Shown piece after piece: positions 1 to 11,006 of a stretch of DNA of 64,000 nt. The translations under genes were made by a program, and so were the position numbers. This DNA comes from Isoptericola halalbus. GTDB lineage: Bacteria; Actinomycetota; Actinomycetes; Actinomycetales; Cellulomonadaceae. Under the pieces are notes generated by a model. The model saw nothing but the letters and a program-made list of their open reading frames with translations. It was not told the origin of the DNA and made no database searches. Each line of letters starts with the position of its first letter. The first letter of the stretch is position 1. The stretch is from positions 98,511-162,510 of the forward strand of contig VJZX01000008.1 in assembly GCA_009663185.1 (NCBI GenBank), given 5' to 3'.

Positions 1-1903
1 CGAGCTCGGAGTCCGAGTCACGGTCGGACAGCACGATGTGCGTCGCGCCGGCCTCGATGTGCCCGTCGACCTCGGCGAAGATCTTCTCGAGCCGCTCCTG
101 CAGCGCCTTGCCGCCGCCCGAGACCTCGTACAGGCCGCGGATGGTGACGGCGCGGAACGTGCCCTCGAGCCGCTCGTCGCGGTCGATCCGCACGATCTTG
201 GCGAGCTGGTCGTTGTCGAGCACCGGGAACGGCAGCACGACCTTGCGTGCGTGCTCGGGCGTGTCCTCGAGCAGGTTCGGCTCGGGGCCGATCGCGCCGC
301 CGATCGACGTCACGAGCTCCTCGCGGATCGCGTCGAGCGGCGGGTTGGTCACCTGGGCGAACATCTGCGTGAAGTAGTCGAACAGCAGGCGCGGGCGCTT
401 GGAGAGCACCGCGATCGGAGTGTCCGACCCCATCGCACCCAGCGGCTCGGCGCCGCTGTTCGCCATGGGCGACAGGATGATCTTGAGCTCCTCGGTCGTG
501 TAGCCGAAGGCACGCTGGCGGCGCTGGACCGACGCCGGGCTGTGCGCGACGTGCTCGCGCTCGGGCAGCGAGCCCAGCGAGATCGACTGCTCCGCGACCC
601 ACTGCGCGTACGGGCGCTGGGCGGCAAGCTGACCCTTGACCTCGTCGTCCTCGACGATCCGGCCCTGGCCGGTGTCGACGAGGAACATACGGCCTGGCTC
701 GAGCCGGCCCTTGCGGACCACCGTCGCCGGGTCGAGTTCGAGCACGCCCGCCTCGGAGGCGAGCACGACGAGCCCGTCCTCGGTGACCCAGTAGCGACCC
801 GGCCGCAGCCCGTTGCGGTCGAGGACGGCGCCGACGAGCGTGCCGTCGGTGAAGGTCAGGCACGCCGGGCCGTCCCACGGCTCGATGAGGTTCGCGTGGT
901 ACTCGTAGAACGCGCGTCGCGCGGCGTCCATCTCGGCGTGGTTCTCCCACGCCTCGGGGATCATCATGAGGACCGCGTGCGGGAGCGAGCGGCCGCCGAG
1001 GTGCAGCAGCTCGAGCACCTCGTCGAAGCTGGCCGAGTCGCTCGACCCCTCGGTGCACACGGGAAGCAGCGGGGCGAGGTCGCCGAGCGCCTCGCTCGCG
1101 AGCGTGCCCTCGCGCGCCGCCATCCAGTTGCGGTTGCCGCGCACGGTGTTGATCTCACCGTTGTGCGCGACGAGGCGGAAGGGCTGGGCCAGCGGCCACG
1201 ACGGGAACGTGTTGGTCGAGAAGCGCGAGTGCACGAGCGCGATCTCGGACGCGTAGCGGGGGTCGGACAGGTCCGGGAAGAACGGCTCGAGCTGGGCCGT
1301 CGTGAGCATGCCCTTGTAGGTCAGCGTCCGCGCCGACAGCGACGCCAGGAACAGGTCGAGCTCGTTCTGGGCGCGCTTGCGCAGACGGTAGGCACGGCGG
1401 TCCAGGTCGAGGCCCGAGAGCTCCCGCGACGGGTCGGCCACGACGACCTGGCGGAACAGCGGCATCGACGCCCGCGCGGTGGGGCCGACGAGGTCGGCCG
1501 TGACGGGCACGTCGCGCCACGCCAGCACGTCGAGCTTCTCCTCGGCGGCGATCGCCTCGAACCGGCGCGCGACGGCGTCGGCCGCCTCGGCGTCGGTCGG
1601 CATGAACGCCATGCCGATCGCGTAGTGACCGGCTGACGGCAGCTCGGCGTCGATGACGTCGCGCAGGAACGCGTCCGGGACCTGGGTGAGGATCCCGGCG
1701 CCGTCTCCGCTGTCCTCCTCGGCGCCGACGGCGCCGCGGTGGTCGAGGTTCAGCAGCGCGGTGAGGCCCGCGTCCACGATGTCGCGGCCGGGCGTCCCGC
1801 GCAGGGTCGCGACGAACGCGACACCGCACGCGTCGTGCTCGGCCGCGGGGTCGTAGAGGCCCTGCGCCTCCGGGTGCGCGACCCGATGCTGCGGCGTGGT
1901 CAT
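1..1903 (-). CDS. gltB: Glutamate synthase large subunit, N-terminal part (3' end off window)
   Basis: Ferredoxin/NADPH-type glutamate synthase alpha chain, which makes two glutamates from glutamine and 2-oxoglutarate. Only the first 634 codons are present; the frame is open to base 1. Translation from ATG 1903 gives a short propeptide, then Cys26 in an ACGVAF context, which is the amidotransferase nucleophile freed by cleavage. It continues with NLDHRGAVGAEEDSGDGAG, a hallmark of the class II glutaminase domain. The start is supported by GGAGGA about 7 nt upstream. The central and FMN/3Fe-4S domains and gltD, if adjacent, lie outside the window. The trpA-lgt-gltB order is common in actinobacteria. 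Confidence in family is very high. Confidence 0.96.
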   Translation of the reverse strand, partial: MTTPQHRVAHPEAQGLYDPAAEHDACGVAFVATLRGTPGRDIVDAGLTALLNLDHRGAVGAEEDSGDGAGILTQVPDAFLRDVIDAELPSAGHYAIGMAFMPTDAEAADAVARRFEAIAAEEKLDVLAWRDVPVTADLVGPTARASMPLFRQVVVADPSRELSGLDLDRRAYRLRKRAQNELDLFLASLSARTLTYKGMLTTAQLEPFFPDLSDPRYASEIALVHSRFSTNTFPSWPLAQPFRLVAHNGEINTVRGNRNWMAAREGTLASEALGDLAPLLPVCTEGSSDSASFDEVLELLHLGGRSLPHAVLMMIPEAWENHAEMDAARRAFYEYHANLIEPWDGPACLTFTDGTLVGAVLDRNGLRPGRYWVTEDGLVVLASEAGVLELDPATVVRKGRLEPGRMFLVDTGQGRIVEDDEVKGQLAAQRPYAQWVAEQSISLGSLPEREHVAHSPASVQRRQRAFGYTTEELKIILSPMANSGAEPLGAMGSDTPIAVLSKRPRLLFDYFTQMFAQVTNPPLDAIREELVTSIGGAIGPEPNLLEDTPEHARKVVLPFPVLDNDQLAKIVRIDRDERLEGTFRAVTIRGLYEVSGGGKALQERLEKIFAEVDGHIEAGATHIVLSDRDSDSEL

Positions 1904-1918
1904 CAACACCGTCCTCCT

Positions 1919-1936
1919 GCGCCCGCGTGCGGGCGC
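1919..1936 (-). promoter_or_regulatory. GC hairpin just upstream of gltB Shine-Dalgarno
   Basis: A 7-bp perfect stem (GCGCCCG/CGGGCGC, 4-nt loop) ends immediately before the gltB ribosome binding site in the 121-nt lgt-gltB gap. It could modulate translation or attenuate lgt read-through. There is no T run, so it is not a clear terminator. Function is inferred from position only. Confidence 0.3.
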
Positions 1937-2024
1937 GTCTTGCTTTCCTGGGGTGGTCGGGACGTCGTCGGCCCGTAGGACTCGAACTGTGGCGCGTGCC
2001 GGGTGGTGCCCGGGCCGTGCCACC

Positions 2025-3050
2025 TCAGGCGCGAGCTGCCGTGCCGGGGTCGGGCCCAGCAGCCTGCGCGTCCGCACCGGCGCCACCGGTGCTCGTCGTG
2101 TCGTCAGCGTCCGCGTCGGGTGCGGGCTCCGCGTCCCCCTCCGCCTCGGCGTGCGTGTCGGTCTCCGCCTGCGCGGCCCGCTCGCGGCCCGGCAGCTCGA
2201 CGGTGTCCTCGCGGCCCGGGTGGAGCCGGCCGACGACGACGAACGCGATCAGGGCACCGAGGCCGACGACGATCGACGTCCACACGTTCAGCCGGAGCCC
2301 GAGCACGTGCTCGGCGGTGTCGATGCGGAGCATCTCGATCCACACCCTGCCGAGGGTGTAGAGCGCGACGTAGGCCCAGAATACCCGGCCATGACCGAGC
2401 CTGTACCGGCGGTCTAGCCAGATGAGAACGGCAGCGGCCGCGAGGTTCCACAACAGCTCGTACAGGAAGGTCGGGTGGAACAGCGTGCCCTCGGCGAACG
2501 ACGTGCCGGTCGAGGCGTTGAGCTGCTCGATGACCTCGGGCGAGATCTCCAGGCCCCACGGCACGGTCGTGGGCGCGCCGAAGAGCTCCTGGTTGAACCA
2601 GTTGCCGAGGCGGCCGACCGCCTGCGCCACCAGCAGGCCCGGTGCGAGCGCGTCGGCGAACGCGGGCAGGCGTACGCCGATGCGACGGCAGCCGATCCAC
2701 GCGCCGAGCCCGCCGAGCGCGACGGCGCCCCAGATCCCCAGGCCGCCCTCCCAGACGTACAGAGCGCGCACCGGGTCGCCGTCCTGTCCCCAATACGGGT
2801 CCGGCGTCGAGATCACGTGGTAGAGCCGGCCGCCGACGATGCCGAACGGGACCGCCCAGAAGGCGATCTCGAGGACGTCGTCGGGATGGCCGCCGCGGGC
2901 GGCCCAGCGCTTGCTGGTGATCCAGATCGCGACGGCGATGCCCGCCAGGATCGCGAGGGCGTAGGCGCGGATCGGCAGCGGCCCGACGTACCAGGTGTGC
3001 TGGCCCGGACTCGGTATCGACGTCGCGAGAGTCGTGAGCGTGCCGGTCAT
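2025..3050 (-). CDS. lgt: Prolipoprotein diacylglyceryl transferase
   Basis: Transfers a diacylglyceryl group from phosphatidylglycerol to the lipobox cysteine of prolipoproteins at the cytoplasmic membrane. The protein is 341 aa. The Lgt signature GRLGNWFNQE is at residues 146-155, with the essential Arg at 147, and GGRLYHVIS lies near residue 74. Several hydrophobic segments span residues 25-320. An acidic, Ala/Asp-rich tail of about 45 residues extends the C terminus, as often seen in actinobacterial Lgt. ATG 3050 overlaps the trpA stop as ATGA, which fixes the start and implies translational coupling. The FKBP lipoprotein in this window is a plausible client. Confidence 0.96.
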   Translation of the reverse strand: MTGTLTTLATSIPSPGQHTWYVGPLPIRAYALAILAGIAVAIWITSKRWAARGGHPDDVLEIAFWAVPFGIVGGRLYHVISTPDPYWGQDGDPVRALYVWEGGLGIWGAVALGGLGAWIGCRRIGVRLPAFADALAPGLLVAQAVGRLGNWFNQELFGAPTTVPWGLEISPEVIEQLNASTGTSFAEGTLFHPTFLYELLWNLAAAAVLIWLDRRYRLGHGRVFWAYVALYTLGRVWIEMLRIDTAEHVLGLRLNVWTSIVVGLGALIAFVVVGRLHPGREDTVELPGRERAAQAETDTHAEAEGDAEPAPDADADDTTSTGGAGADAQAAGPDPGTAARA

Positions 3051-3897
3051 GAGGCCGCCTCCGGAGTCGTCGTGCGAGCGTGGCGGACGCCGTCCGCGAG
3101 CTCGCCGGTCAGGCGCCCGAGCGCGTCGAGTCGATCGGCCCAGGGCGCGTCGTCGAGCAGGGTCTTGACGAGCGCCGAGCCGACGATGACGCCGTCGGCG
3201 AACCGGCCGACCTCCGCGGCCTGCGGTCCCGTGGACACGCCCAGGCCGACGCACACGTGCTCGGCGCCCGCGGCGCGGGTGTCGGCCACCAGCTTCTCCG
3301 CGCGCTCCCCGACCTTCCCGCGGGCGCCAGTGACGCCCATGGTCGACGCCGCGTACACGAAGCCGCGCGACGCGCGCGCGGTGAGCCGCAGACGCTCGGG
3401 CGTCGAGCTCGGCGCGACGAGGAAGACGCGGTCGAGGCCGTGGGCGTCGGACGCGGCGATCCACTCGCGCGCCTCGTCCGGGATGAGGTCGGGGGTGATG
3501 AGGCCGGCACCGCCCGCCACGGCGAGGTCGCGCGCAAACGCGTCGACGCCGTAGCGGAGCACGGGGTTCCAGTAGCTCATGACGAGCGCGGGCACGCGGC
3601 CGCCCGAGTGCTCGGCCACGGCCTCGACGAGCCCGAGGACGTCGCGCACGTGGGTGCCGGCGGCCAGGGCCGCCTCGGCGGCGCGCTGGATCACCGGGCC
3701 GTCCATGACCGGGTCGGTGTACGGCACGCCGACCTCGACGACGTCGACCCCCGCGTCGACCATGGTGAGCACGGCCTCGATCGAGCGCGGCACGTCGGGG
3801 AAGCCGACCGGGAGGTAACCGACCAGTGCCGCCCGGCCCTGCGCACGCAGCTCGGCGAGGCGGGTGCCGGTGGGCGAGGTGATGGTCGTCATGGTGC

Positions 3898-3901
<4 letters not shown>
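3047..3901 (-). CDS. trpA: Tryptophan synthase alpha subunit
   Basis: Cleaves indole-3-glycerol phosphate to indole and glyceraldehyde 3-phosphate, passing indole to TrpB. Family motifs include [15 protein letters not shown] (catalytic Glu and Asp region), [15 protein letters not shown], and [13 protein letters not shown] with the phosphate loop [10 protein letters not shown]. The GTG at 3901 overlaps the trpB stop as GTGA; an in-frame ATG at 3892 is the alternative start and would shorten the protein by 3 residues to 281 aa. The 3' end overlaps lgt by 4 nt. It belongs to the trpC-trpB-trpA-lgt operon. Confidence 0.96.
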
Positions 3902-5202
<1,301 letters not shown>

Positions 5203-5234
5203 GAGTCCTCCTTCGGTGGGGTCGGGCGGGGTCG

Positions 5235-6059
5235 TCACTGCTGGGCCGCGGGGCGCACCGACCACAGGGAGGGGTGCTGCCCGGCGGCGACCAGGTCCGC
5301 CACGGACTGCCGGGGTGCGGCGTCGGTCACGAGCGCCTCACCCACGAGCACGGCGTGCGCGCCCGCCCGGGCGTACTCCATGACGTCGTGCGGCCCTCGC
5401 ACGCCCGACTCGGCGACCCGCACGACGTCGTCGGGGATGAGCGGGGCAAGGCGCGCGAAGGTGCTCCGGTCGACCTCGAGGGTCTTGAGGTCACGCGCGT
5501 TGACGCCGACGATCCGCGCGCCCGCGTCGAGGGCGCGGTGCACCTCTTCCACGGTGTGCGCCTCCACGAGCGCCGTCATGCCGAGCGAGTGGACGCGCTC
5601 GACGAGCGAGGTCAGGACCGTCTGCTCGAGCGCGGCGACGATCAGCAGCACCAGGTCGGCGCCGTGCGCACGGGCCTCCCAGACCTGGTACGGCGTGACG
5701 ACGAAGTCCTTGCGCAGCACCGGCACGTCGACGCGCGCGCGCACGGCATCGAGATCGGCGAGGCTGCCGCGGAAGCGCCGCTCCTCGGTCAGGACCGAGA
5801 TCGCGCTCGCACCCCCCTGGGCGTATTCGACCGCGAGCGCCGCCGGGTCCGTGATCGGCGCGAGCGCCCCCTTGCTCGGGCTCGAGCGCTTGACCTCGGC
5901 GATGACGGCGACGCGGTCCTCGGACAGCAGGCGGCCGGTGCACTCCAGGGCTCCGGGGACGCGGGCGGCGCGCTCCTTGAGCACGTCGAGCGACGTACGC
6001 GCCTGGCGCACGGCAAGGTCCTCGCGGACCCCCGCGACGATGTCCTCCAGGACCGTCAT
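5235..6059 (-). CDS. trpC: Indole-3-glycerol phosphate synthase
   Basis: Closes the ring of CdRP to indole-3-glycerol phosphate. A (beta/alpha)8 barrel of 274 aa with [14 protein letters not shown] (catalytic Lys region), [10 protein letters not shown] (second catalytic Lys), [10 protein letters not shown] and [12 protein letters not shown]. The ATG at 6059 has GGGGAGG six nt upstream. It is a single-function protein, not fused to TrpF. It is the first gene of the trpCBA-lgt run; the 133 nt before it, up to the hairpin at 6193, hold a TACGAT -10-like element, but no Trp-rich leader peptide is visible there. Confidence 0.96.
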   Translation of the reverse strand: MTVLEDIVAGVREDLAVRQARTSLDVLKERAARVPGALECTGRLLSEDRVAVIAEVKRSSPSKGALAPITDPAALAVEYAQGGASAISVLTEERRFRGSLADLDAVRARVDVPVLRKDFVVTPYQVWEARAHGADLVLLIVAALEQTVLTSLVERVHSLGMTALVEAHTVEEVHRALDAGARIVGVNARDLKTLEVDRSTFARLAPLIPDDVVRVAESGVRGPHDVMEYARAGAHAVLVGEALVTDAAPRQSVADLVAAGQHPSLWSVRPAAQQ

Positions 6060-6192
6060 GCTCTACCTCCCCGTGGCGCCGGATCGTGTGTCGTCGGTCA
6101 TGACATCGTAGGCCCGTCTCAGAGTGAGACCGACCACGCCTCCGCTCTGCGAGACGACGTCACCCCCCTCCCGGACGTCCCGACCATGAACA

Positions 6193-6226
6193 GCGCGCCC
6201 CCGCCCGGTGCCGGGCGGGGGCGCGC
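6193..6226 (-). terminator. Strong GC hairpin between the hisI-trpE run and trpC
   Basis: A near-perfect inverted repeat with 16-nt arms (GCGCGCCCCCGCCCGG and its complement) lies 21 nt after the stop of the HGxxPAAW gene on the minus strand. It lacks a long U tract, as is usual in high-GC actinobacteria. It most likely ends the upstream trpE transcript, giving trpC its own promoter in the remaining spacer up to 6060. Confidence 0.7.
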
Positions 6227-6247
6227 GTCGAGCGGTGGGCGGGCGCG

Positions 6248-6529
6248 TCAGTGGCGGTGCCCGGAGCCCGCGCCCCTCGGGAGCACGCCGGGCCTGGGCT
6301 GGCCGTAGCCCATGTTGCGCAGGACGAGGCCGGCGACGCACGCGAGCAGGACGACGCCCATGCCGACCCAGAACACCACGGCGTTCGGCACGGCGACGCC
6401 GATCGACGCGACCAGGGCGCCGACCATCACGCCGATCATCGCTGTCCAGGCCGCGACCGTGTGGCCGTGGTTCGCGGGCGGGACCGCCGGCGGCAGGTAG
6501 GCGATCTCGACGTTCGACTTCTCGGTCAT
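6248..6529 (-). CDS. HGxxPAAW-family small membrane protein
   Basis: A 93-aa protein with the motif NHGHTVAAW near residues 20-28, which defines the actinobacterial HGxxPAAW family (usually HGxSPAAW; here the Pro is Val). Two hydrophobic segments follow at about residues 30-50 and 53-72, then a Gly/His-rich tail. It is routinely found between the Trp-associated membrane protein and trpC in actinobacteria, as here. Biochemical function is unknown. A weak AAAGG lies about 12 nt before the ATG. The context suggests a link to tryptophan metabolism or simply conserved operon membership. Confidence 0.85.
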   Translation of the reverse strand: MTEKSNVEIAYLPPAVPPANHGHTVAAWTAMIGVMVGALVASIGVAVPNAVVFWVGMGVVLLACVAGLVLRNMGYGQPRPGVLPRGAGSGHRH

Positions 6530-6568
6530 GGGTGGCTTTGCCTTTCGTGACGTGGTGCGGTGCCCAGC

Positions 6569-7162
6569 CTATCGGTCCACGGACGGGTCGGTGCCACGGG
6601 ACAGGGCGTCCCAGTCGTCCTGGGCGTCGGGCTCGGAGGGTGGGCGTGCGTCGGGCGTGGTGCCGGTGCGCTCGTGGCGGCCCGACGTCGCACCCCACTC
6701 CCGTGCACCCGCGGCGGCGAGCGCGGCTGCGGCCAGCACGAGGACCCCGAGGACGGCGGCGAGCCACGGCCACGGCGCGAGCGCCGCGGTCGAGGTGAGC
6801 TCGGTGACGCCCGCGGCGTCGGCCGCCCCGGCCGTGGCGGCGGGAACCGGGTCGGCGAGCACCACCGCCGCGGACCCGGTGACGAGGACCCCGGCGAGCG
6901 CCGCGACGGCGAGCGCGAGCCACCGGGCGACGCGTCCCGCGATCGCGAGCACGAGCCCCGCCACGACGACGACGAGGCCTGCGGCGCCGACGGCGGGCGC
7001 CGCCGTCGTGCCGGCGACCTCGACCGCGACCTCCGGCTCGAGCGCCGTCGAGACGGTGGTGGAGACCCACGTGGGCACCGCCGCGCCGAGCGCCGCACCG
7101 CCGAGCGCGACGAGCACCCACACGGCCCGCGACCGCGACCGCAGCACCGGGACGCGGCTCAC
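6569..7162 (-). CDS. Trp biosynthesis-associated membrane protein (TIGR02234-like)
   Basis: A 197-aa protein with about four transmembrane segments (residues 13-33, 53-75, 79-105 and 130-150) and a hydrophilic C-terminal tail containing DDWDALSRGTDPS, close to the WDxLSxGxDPT tail of this actinobacterial family. It has no known enzymatic activity; the family name comes from its conserved position next to trpE or trpC. GTG 7162 overlaps the trpE stop as GTGA, so it is translationally coupled to TrpE. Confidence 0.88.
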   Translation of the reverse strand: MSRVPVLRSRSRAVWVLVALGGAALGAAVPTWVSTTVSTALEPEVAVEVAGTTAAPAVGAAGLVVVVAGLVLAIAGRVARWLALAVAALAGVLVTGSAAVVLADPVPAATAGAADAAGVTELTSTAALAPWPWLAAVLGVLVLAAAALAAAGAREWGATSGRHERTGTTPDARPPSEPDAQDDWDALSRGTDPSVDR

Positions 7163-8730
7163 AGCGACCCGAACCTCGCGGCGAGCTGCACGGCGCGCAC
7201 CGCGGCGGCCGCCTTGTTACGCGACTCGGCGTACTCGAGCGCGGGCACCGAGTCGGCGACGATGCCCCCGCCGGCCTGCACCGACGCCCGGCCGTCGCGG
7301 ATGAACGCCGTGCGGATCGCGATTGCCATGTCCATGTTGCCGCCGAAGTCGAAATATCCGACCGTCCCGCCGTAGATGCCTCGCGAGGCCGGCTCGAGCT
7401 CGTCGATCAGGGCGATCGCGCGGGGCTTGGGCGCGCCCGACAGGGTGCCGGCAGGGAAGGTCGCGCGCAGCGCGTCGAGGGCGGTCGCCCGGCCGCGCAG
7501 CCGCCCGACGACGGTCGAGCACAGGTGCATGATGTGGCTGAACCGGCGCGTGGCCATGAACTCCACGACCTCGACGCTCGTAGGCTCGCACACCTTGACC
7601 AGGTCGTTGCGCGAGAGGTCGACGAGCATGAGGTGCTCGGCGCGCTCCTTGGGGTCGGCGAGCAGCTCCTCGCCGAGCGCGACGTCCTCCTCGACCGTGG
7701 CCCCCCGGGGGCGCGAGCCCGCGATCGGGTAGGTCGTCACGTGCCCGTCGGTCACCTTGACGAGTGTCTCGGGGCTCGATCCGACGACGGCGAAGTCGCG
7801 GCCCGCCGGGTCGGTGAGGTGGAAGTAGTACATGTACGGGCTCGGGTTGATCGTCCGCAGCGCCCGGTACACGTCGAGCGGGTCGGCCGGGCAGTCGAGG
7901 TCGAGCCGCTGGGAGAGCACGACCTGGAAGACCTCGCCGTCGCGGATGGCCTCCTTGCCCGTGCGGACGGCCGTCTCGAACTCCTCGCGCGTCGAGCGGA
8001 ACTCCAGCTCGGGCACCACGACGTCGGCCCCGCCGCGCAGCACGGTGCGCACTCCGGGGGCCGGCGCGGCGAGCCGAGCCGCGAGCGCGTCGAGCCGCGC
8101 GACGGCGTCGGCGTAGGCCTCGTCGACGCCCTGGTCGGTGTCGTCGGCGTTGATCGCGTTGGCGATGAGCCACACCGACCCGGTGTGGTGGTCGACCGCG
8201 ACGAGGTCGGTCGCCAGGCACAGCGTCACCTCGGGCACGCCGAGCTCGTCGGGCGCGTTCGCAGGCAGGGTCGGCTCCCAGTGCCGCACGACGTCCCAGC
8301 CGAGCGCCCCGGCCATGCCACCGGTGAACGGGGGCAGGCCCTCGATCTGGGGCGTGCGCAGCGCCTCGAGCGTCGCGCCGAGGACCTCGACGACGTCGCC
8401 CGAGGTCGGGATGCCCACCGGAACGTCCCCGGTCCACACGGCCTGCCCGCCCGCCGAGCTCAGCGTCGCCCGCGACTCGACCCCGACGAACGACCAGCGT
8501 GACCACGTGCCCGACGCCTCTGCGGACTCGAGCACGAAGGTGCCCGGGCGGCCCCGACCGAGCGTGCGGTACAGGCCGACGGGCGTGACGTCGTCGGCGA
8601 GCACGCGCCGCACGACGGGCACGACGCGGCGGTCGCCCGCCAGCTCGCGGAAGGTCGGCAGGCCCGGCCAGGTGGCACCCCAGACGAGCTCGTCAGCCGT
8701 CGGCGCGAGAGTGTGGGTGTCGGTGGTCAC
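7159..8730 (-). CDS. trpE: Anthranilate synthase component I
   Basis: Converts chorismate to anthranilate with ammonia or TrpG-derived nitrogen. The 523-aa protein carries the N-terminal FVLESAE element (the counterpart of the LLES Trp-feedback site) and chorismate-binding motifs [42 protein letters not shown] and [13 protein letters not shown] 8730 was chosen because AAGGAGG lies 4 nt upstream and the codon overlaps the hisI stop as GTGA. Longer in-frame starts would sit inside hisI. No trpG is present in the window, so the glutaminase partner must be encoded elsewhere. Confidence 0.95.
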   Translation of the reverse strand: MTTDTHTLAPTADELVWGATWPGLPTFRELAGDRRVVPVVRRVLADDVTPVGLYRTLGRGRPGTFVLESAEASGTWSRWSFVGVESRATLSSAGGQAVWTGDVPVGIPTSGDVVEVLGATLEALRTPQIEGLPPFTGGMAGALGWDVVRHWEPTLPANAPDELGVPEVTLCLATDLVAVDHHTGSVWLIANAINADDTDQGVDEAYADAVARLDALAARLAAPAPGVRTVLRGGADVVVPELEFRSTREEFETAVRTGKEAIRDGEVFQVVLSQRLDLDCPADPLDVYRALRTINPSPYMYYFHLTDPAGRDFAVVGSSPETLVKVTDGHVTTYPIAGSRPRGATVEEDVALGEELLADPKERAEHLMLVDLSRNDLVKVCEPTSVEVVEFMATRRFSHIMHLCSTVVGRLRGRATALDALRATFPAGTLSGAPKPRAIALIDELEPASRGIYGGTVGYFDFGGNMDMAIAIRTAFIRDGRASVQAGGGIVADSVPALEYAESRNKAAAAVRAVQLAARFGSL

Positions 8731-9128
8731 CTGGCCTCCTTCTCCTCTGGGTGACCGACGACGGCGGGCAGCTCGCCGCCGGCGTCGAAGCACGTGCGGG
8801 CGCCGGTGTGGCACGCGGCGCCGATCTGCTCGATCCTGACCAGCAGCGCGTCGCCGTCGCAGTCGATCGCGACCGACCGCACGTACTGGACGTGCCCGGA
8901 CGTGTCGCCCTTGCGCCAGTACTCGCCGCGCGAGCGGCTCCAGAACGTGACGCGGCCGGTCGTCAGCGTGCGCCGCAGCGCTTCGTCGTCCATCCAGCCC
9001 AGCATGAGCACCTCGCCCGAGTCGTGCTGCTGCACGATCGCGGCCACCAGGCCGGCGTCGTCGCGCTTGAGACGTTCGGCGACCGCGGGGTCGAGCAGGG
9101 TGTCGTTCAGGTCAGGCACGCGCGCCAT
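8727..9128 (-). CDS. hisI: Phosphoribosyl-AMP cyclohydrolase
   Basis: Third step of histidine synthesis, opening the adenine ring of PR-AMP. Motifs: [33 protein letters not shown], the metal site DCDGD, and the zinc cysteines in [11 protein letters not shown]. There is no fused HisE domain. The start is uncertain: ATG 9128 abuts GGGAGG, GTG 9119 has better spacing to it (9 nt), and ATG 9158 lacks a ribosome site. The 3' end overlaps trpE by GTGA, physically linking histidine and tryptophan synthesis. hisF is 4 kb upstream in the same run. Confidence 0.93.
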   Translation of the reverse strand: MARVPDLNDTLLDPAVAERLKRDDAGLVAAIVQQHDSGEVLMLGWMDDEALRRTLTTGRVTFWSRSRGEYWRKGDTSGHVQYVRSVAIDCDGDALLVRIEQIGAACHTGARTCFDAGGELPAVVGHPEEKEAR

Positions 9129-9197
9129 CCTCCCACGCCGCGGGTCGCCCGAGGGCATCGGTCCACGTCATGCGGGTCCTCGGCCTTGTCGTCACCG

Positions 9198-11006
9198 TCA
9201 CCGCGTCTGCGCGACCCAGCTCGCGTGCATGCGCGCGTAGACGCCGCCCCCGGCCGCGAGCTCGGCGTGCGGGCCGACCTCGACCACGTTCCCGGCGTCG
9301 ACCACGACGACGAGGTCGCTCGCCTCGGCCGTCGAGAGCCGGTGCGCGATCGTGATGGTCGAGCGGCCCGAGGTCAGCTGCTCGATCGCCCGCGCGATGC
9401 GCACCTCCGTGGCCGGGTCGACGGCGGAGGTCGCCTCGTCGAGGACGAGCAGGTCGCCGGCGGCGAGGTAGGCGCGGGCCATCGCGACGAGCTGGCGCTC
9501 CCCCGCACTGAGCGACTCGCCGCGCTGGCCCACGTGGGTGTCCAGGCCGGCGGGCAGGTCGGTGACCCAGTCGGTCAGGCCGAGCGCCTCGAACGCGTCG
9601 GCGACCCGGGCGCGCACGGCCGGGTCCTCGGCGCCGGCGGCCGTCAGCTCGCGCAGCCCGTAGGCCACGTTCTGGACCACCGTGCCGTCGAAGAGGAACC
9701 CCTCCTGCGGCACGAGGACGACGCGCTCGCGCAGCGAGGCGAGCCGGATGTCGCGCAGGTCGACGCCGTCGAGCAGCACCCGTCCCTCGCTCGGGTCCAT
9801 CAGGCGGGCGACGAGCTTGGCGATCGTGGTCTTGCCCGAGCCCGTCTGCCCGACGACCGCGACCTTGCTGCGCGCGGGCAGCTCGAGGTCGATGCCGTGC
9901 AGGACCTCGGGCCCGTCGGGGTAGGCGAACCGCACGCCGCGCAGGCTCACGGCGGCCGGGCCGCGCGGGCTCACCACGCCGCGCTCGCCCGGGTCGACGA
10001 CGTCGACGGGCGTCTCGACGACGGCCAGGACACGCCGCCAGCCCGCGAGGGCGTTCTGCAGCTCGTTGAGGATCTCGGTCGCCAGCTGTACCGGGCCGGT
10101 GAACAGCTGCACGAGGAACAGGAACGCCACGAGCTGGCCGGCCGTGAGTCCTCCCCCGACGCCGAGATTGGAGCCGACGACCACGACCACTGCGAGCACG
10201 AGGTTGGCCATGAGCGTGCCGGACGAGAACACGCTCGCCACCAGCAGCTGCGCGTGCGCCTGCGCGTCTCGCGTCTCGGCGACCGCGGCGTCGATGCGCC
10301 GGCCGGTGCGGGCGGCGACACCGTACGCCCGCACGGTCTCGGCGCCGACGACGGCCTCCGAGATCGCGCCGAGCATCGCCCCGGTGCGGGCGCGCACCGC
10401 GGCGTAGGCGCGGCTCACATAGGTCTGGGCCTTGCGCAGCACGAGGAACAGCGGGACGAAGCAGACCCACACGACGAGCGTGAGGTGCCACGAGTACACG
10501 GCCATGAGCACGGTCGCCACGAGCACCTGCAGCGTCGAGACGAGCAGCATGATGCCGCCCCACTGGACGAACTGGGAGATGGTGTCGACGTCGCCCGTGA
10601 CGCGCGAGACGAGCGCGCCGCGCCGCTCGGTGCCCTGCGACAGGGTCGACAGGTCGTGCACATGGCGGAACGCGCCCACGCGCAGGCTCGCGAGCCCGGC
10701 CTCGGTCGAGCGGAACAGCCGCACGTTGACGATCGCCGAGCACAGGCCGGCAACCACGATCGCGCCGGCCGCCACGGTCACGAGCAGGCCGACCCGACCC
10801 GCGTCGGGACCGCCCGTGGCCAGGATGCCGTGGTCGATCGTGCGCTGGACGGCGATCGGCACGACGACGCGCCCGCTCGCGCCGAGCACCGCGAGCCCGA
10901 GGGTGAGCCACAGCCCGTCCATGATCTGCGGGGAGATCTGTACGCCCCGGCGCAGGGTCGCCAGGACGCCGAGCTCGCTCGCCGTGGCGATGCGCGACTC
11001 GCTCAC
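9198..11006 (-). CDS. ABC exporter half-transporter, consensus NBD
   Basis: A 602-aa TMD-NBD fusion (type IV exporter fold). Six hydrophobic segments fill residues 35-320. The NBD has Walker A GQTGSGKTT, Q-loop LVPQEGFLFDG, signature LSAGERQLVAMARA, Walker B LLVLDEATSAVD with the catalytic Glu intact, and H-loop IAHRLST. The signature deviates from LSGGQ, which fits pairing with the degenerate partner encoded just upstream. GTG 11006 overlaps that partner's stop as GTGA. Substrate is unknown; multidrug or lipid export is typical for such heterodimers. Confidence 0.93.
   Translation of the reverse strand: MSESRIATASELGVLATLRRGVQISPQIMDGLWLTLGLAVLGASGRVVVPIAVQRTIDHGILATGGPDAGRVGLLVTVAAGAIVVAGLCSAIVNVRLFRSTEAGLASLRVGAFRHVHDLSTLSQGTERRGALVSRVTGDVDTISQFVQWGGIMLLVSTLQVLVATVLMAVYSWHLTLVVWVCFVPLFLVLRKAQTYVSRAYAAVRARTGAMLGAISEAVVGAETVRAYGVAARTGRRIDAAVAETRDAQAHAQLLVASVFSSGTLMANLVLAVVVVVGSNLGVGGGLTAGQLVAFLFLVQLFTGPVQLATEILNELQNALAGWRRVLAVVETPVDVVDPGERGVVSPRGPAAVSLRGVRFAYPDGPEVLHGIDLELPARSKVAVVGQTGSGKTTIAKLVARLMDPSEGRVLLDGVDLRDIRLASLRERVVLVPQEGFLFDGTVVQNVAYGLRELTAAGAEDPAVRARVADAFEALGLTDWVTDLPAGLDTHVGQRGESLSAGERQLVAMARAYLAAGDLLVLDEATSAVDPATEVRIARAIEQLTSGRSTITIAHRLSTAEASDLVVVVDAGNVVEVGPHAELAAGGGVYARMHASWVAQTR

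Noticed and set aside
38..1636. A 532-codon plus-strand frame opposite gltB
   Set aside because: Low-complexity Arg/Glu/Val composition, mirror of a clear glutamate synthase reading frame.
6060..6192. A tryptophan leader peptide or T-box before trpC
   Set aside because: Short frames here contain at most one Trp codon and no anti-terminator pairing with the hairpin was visible.
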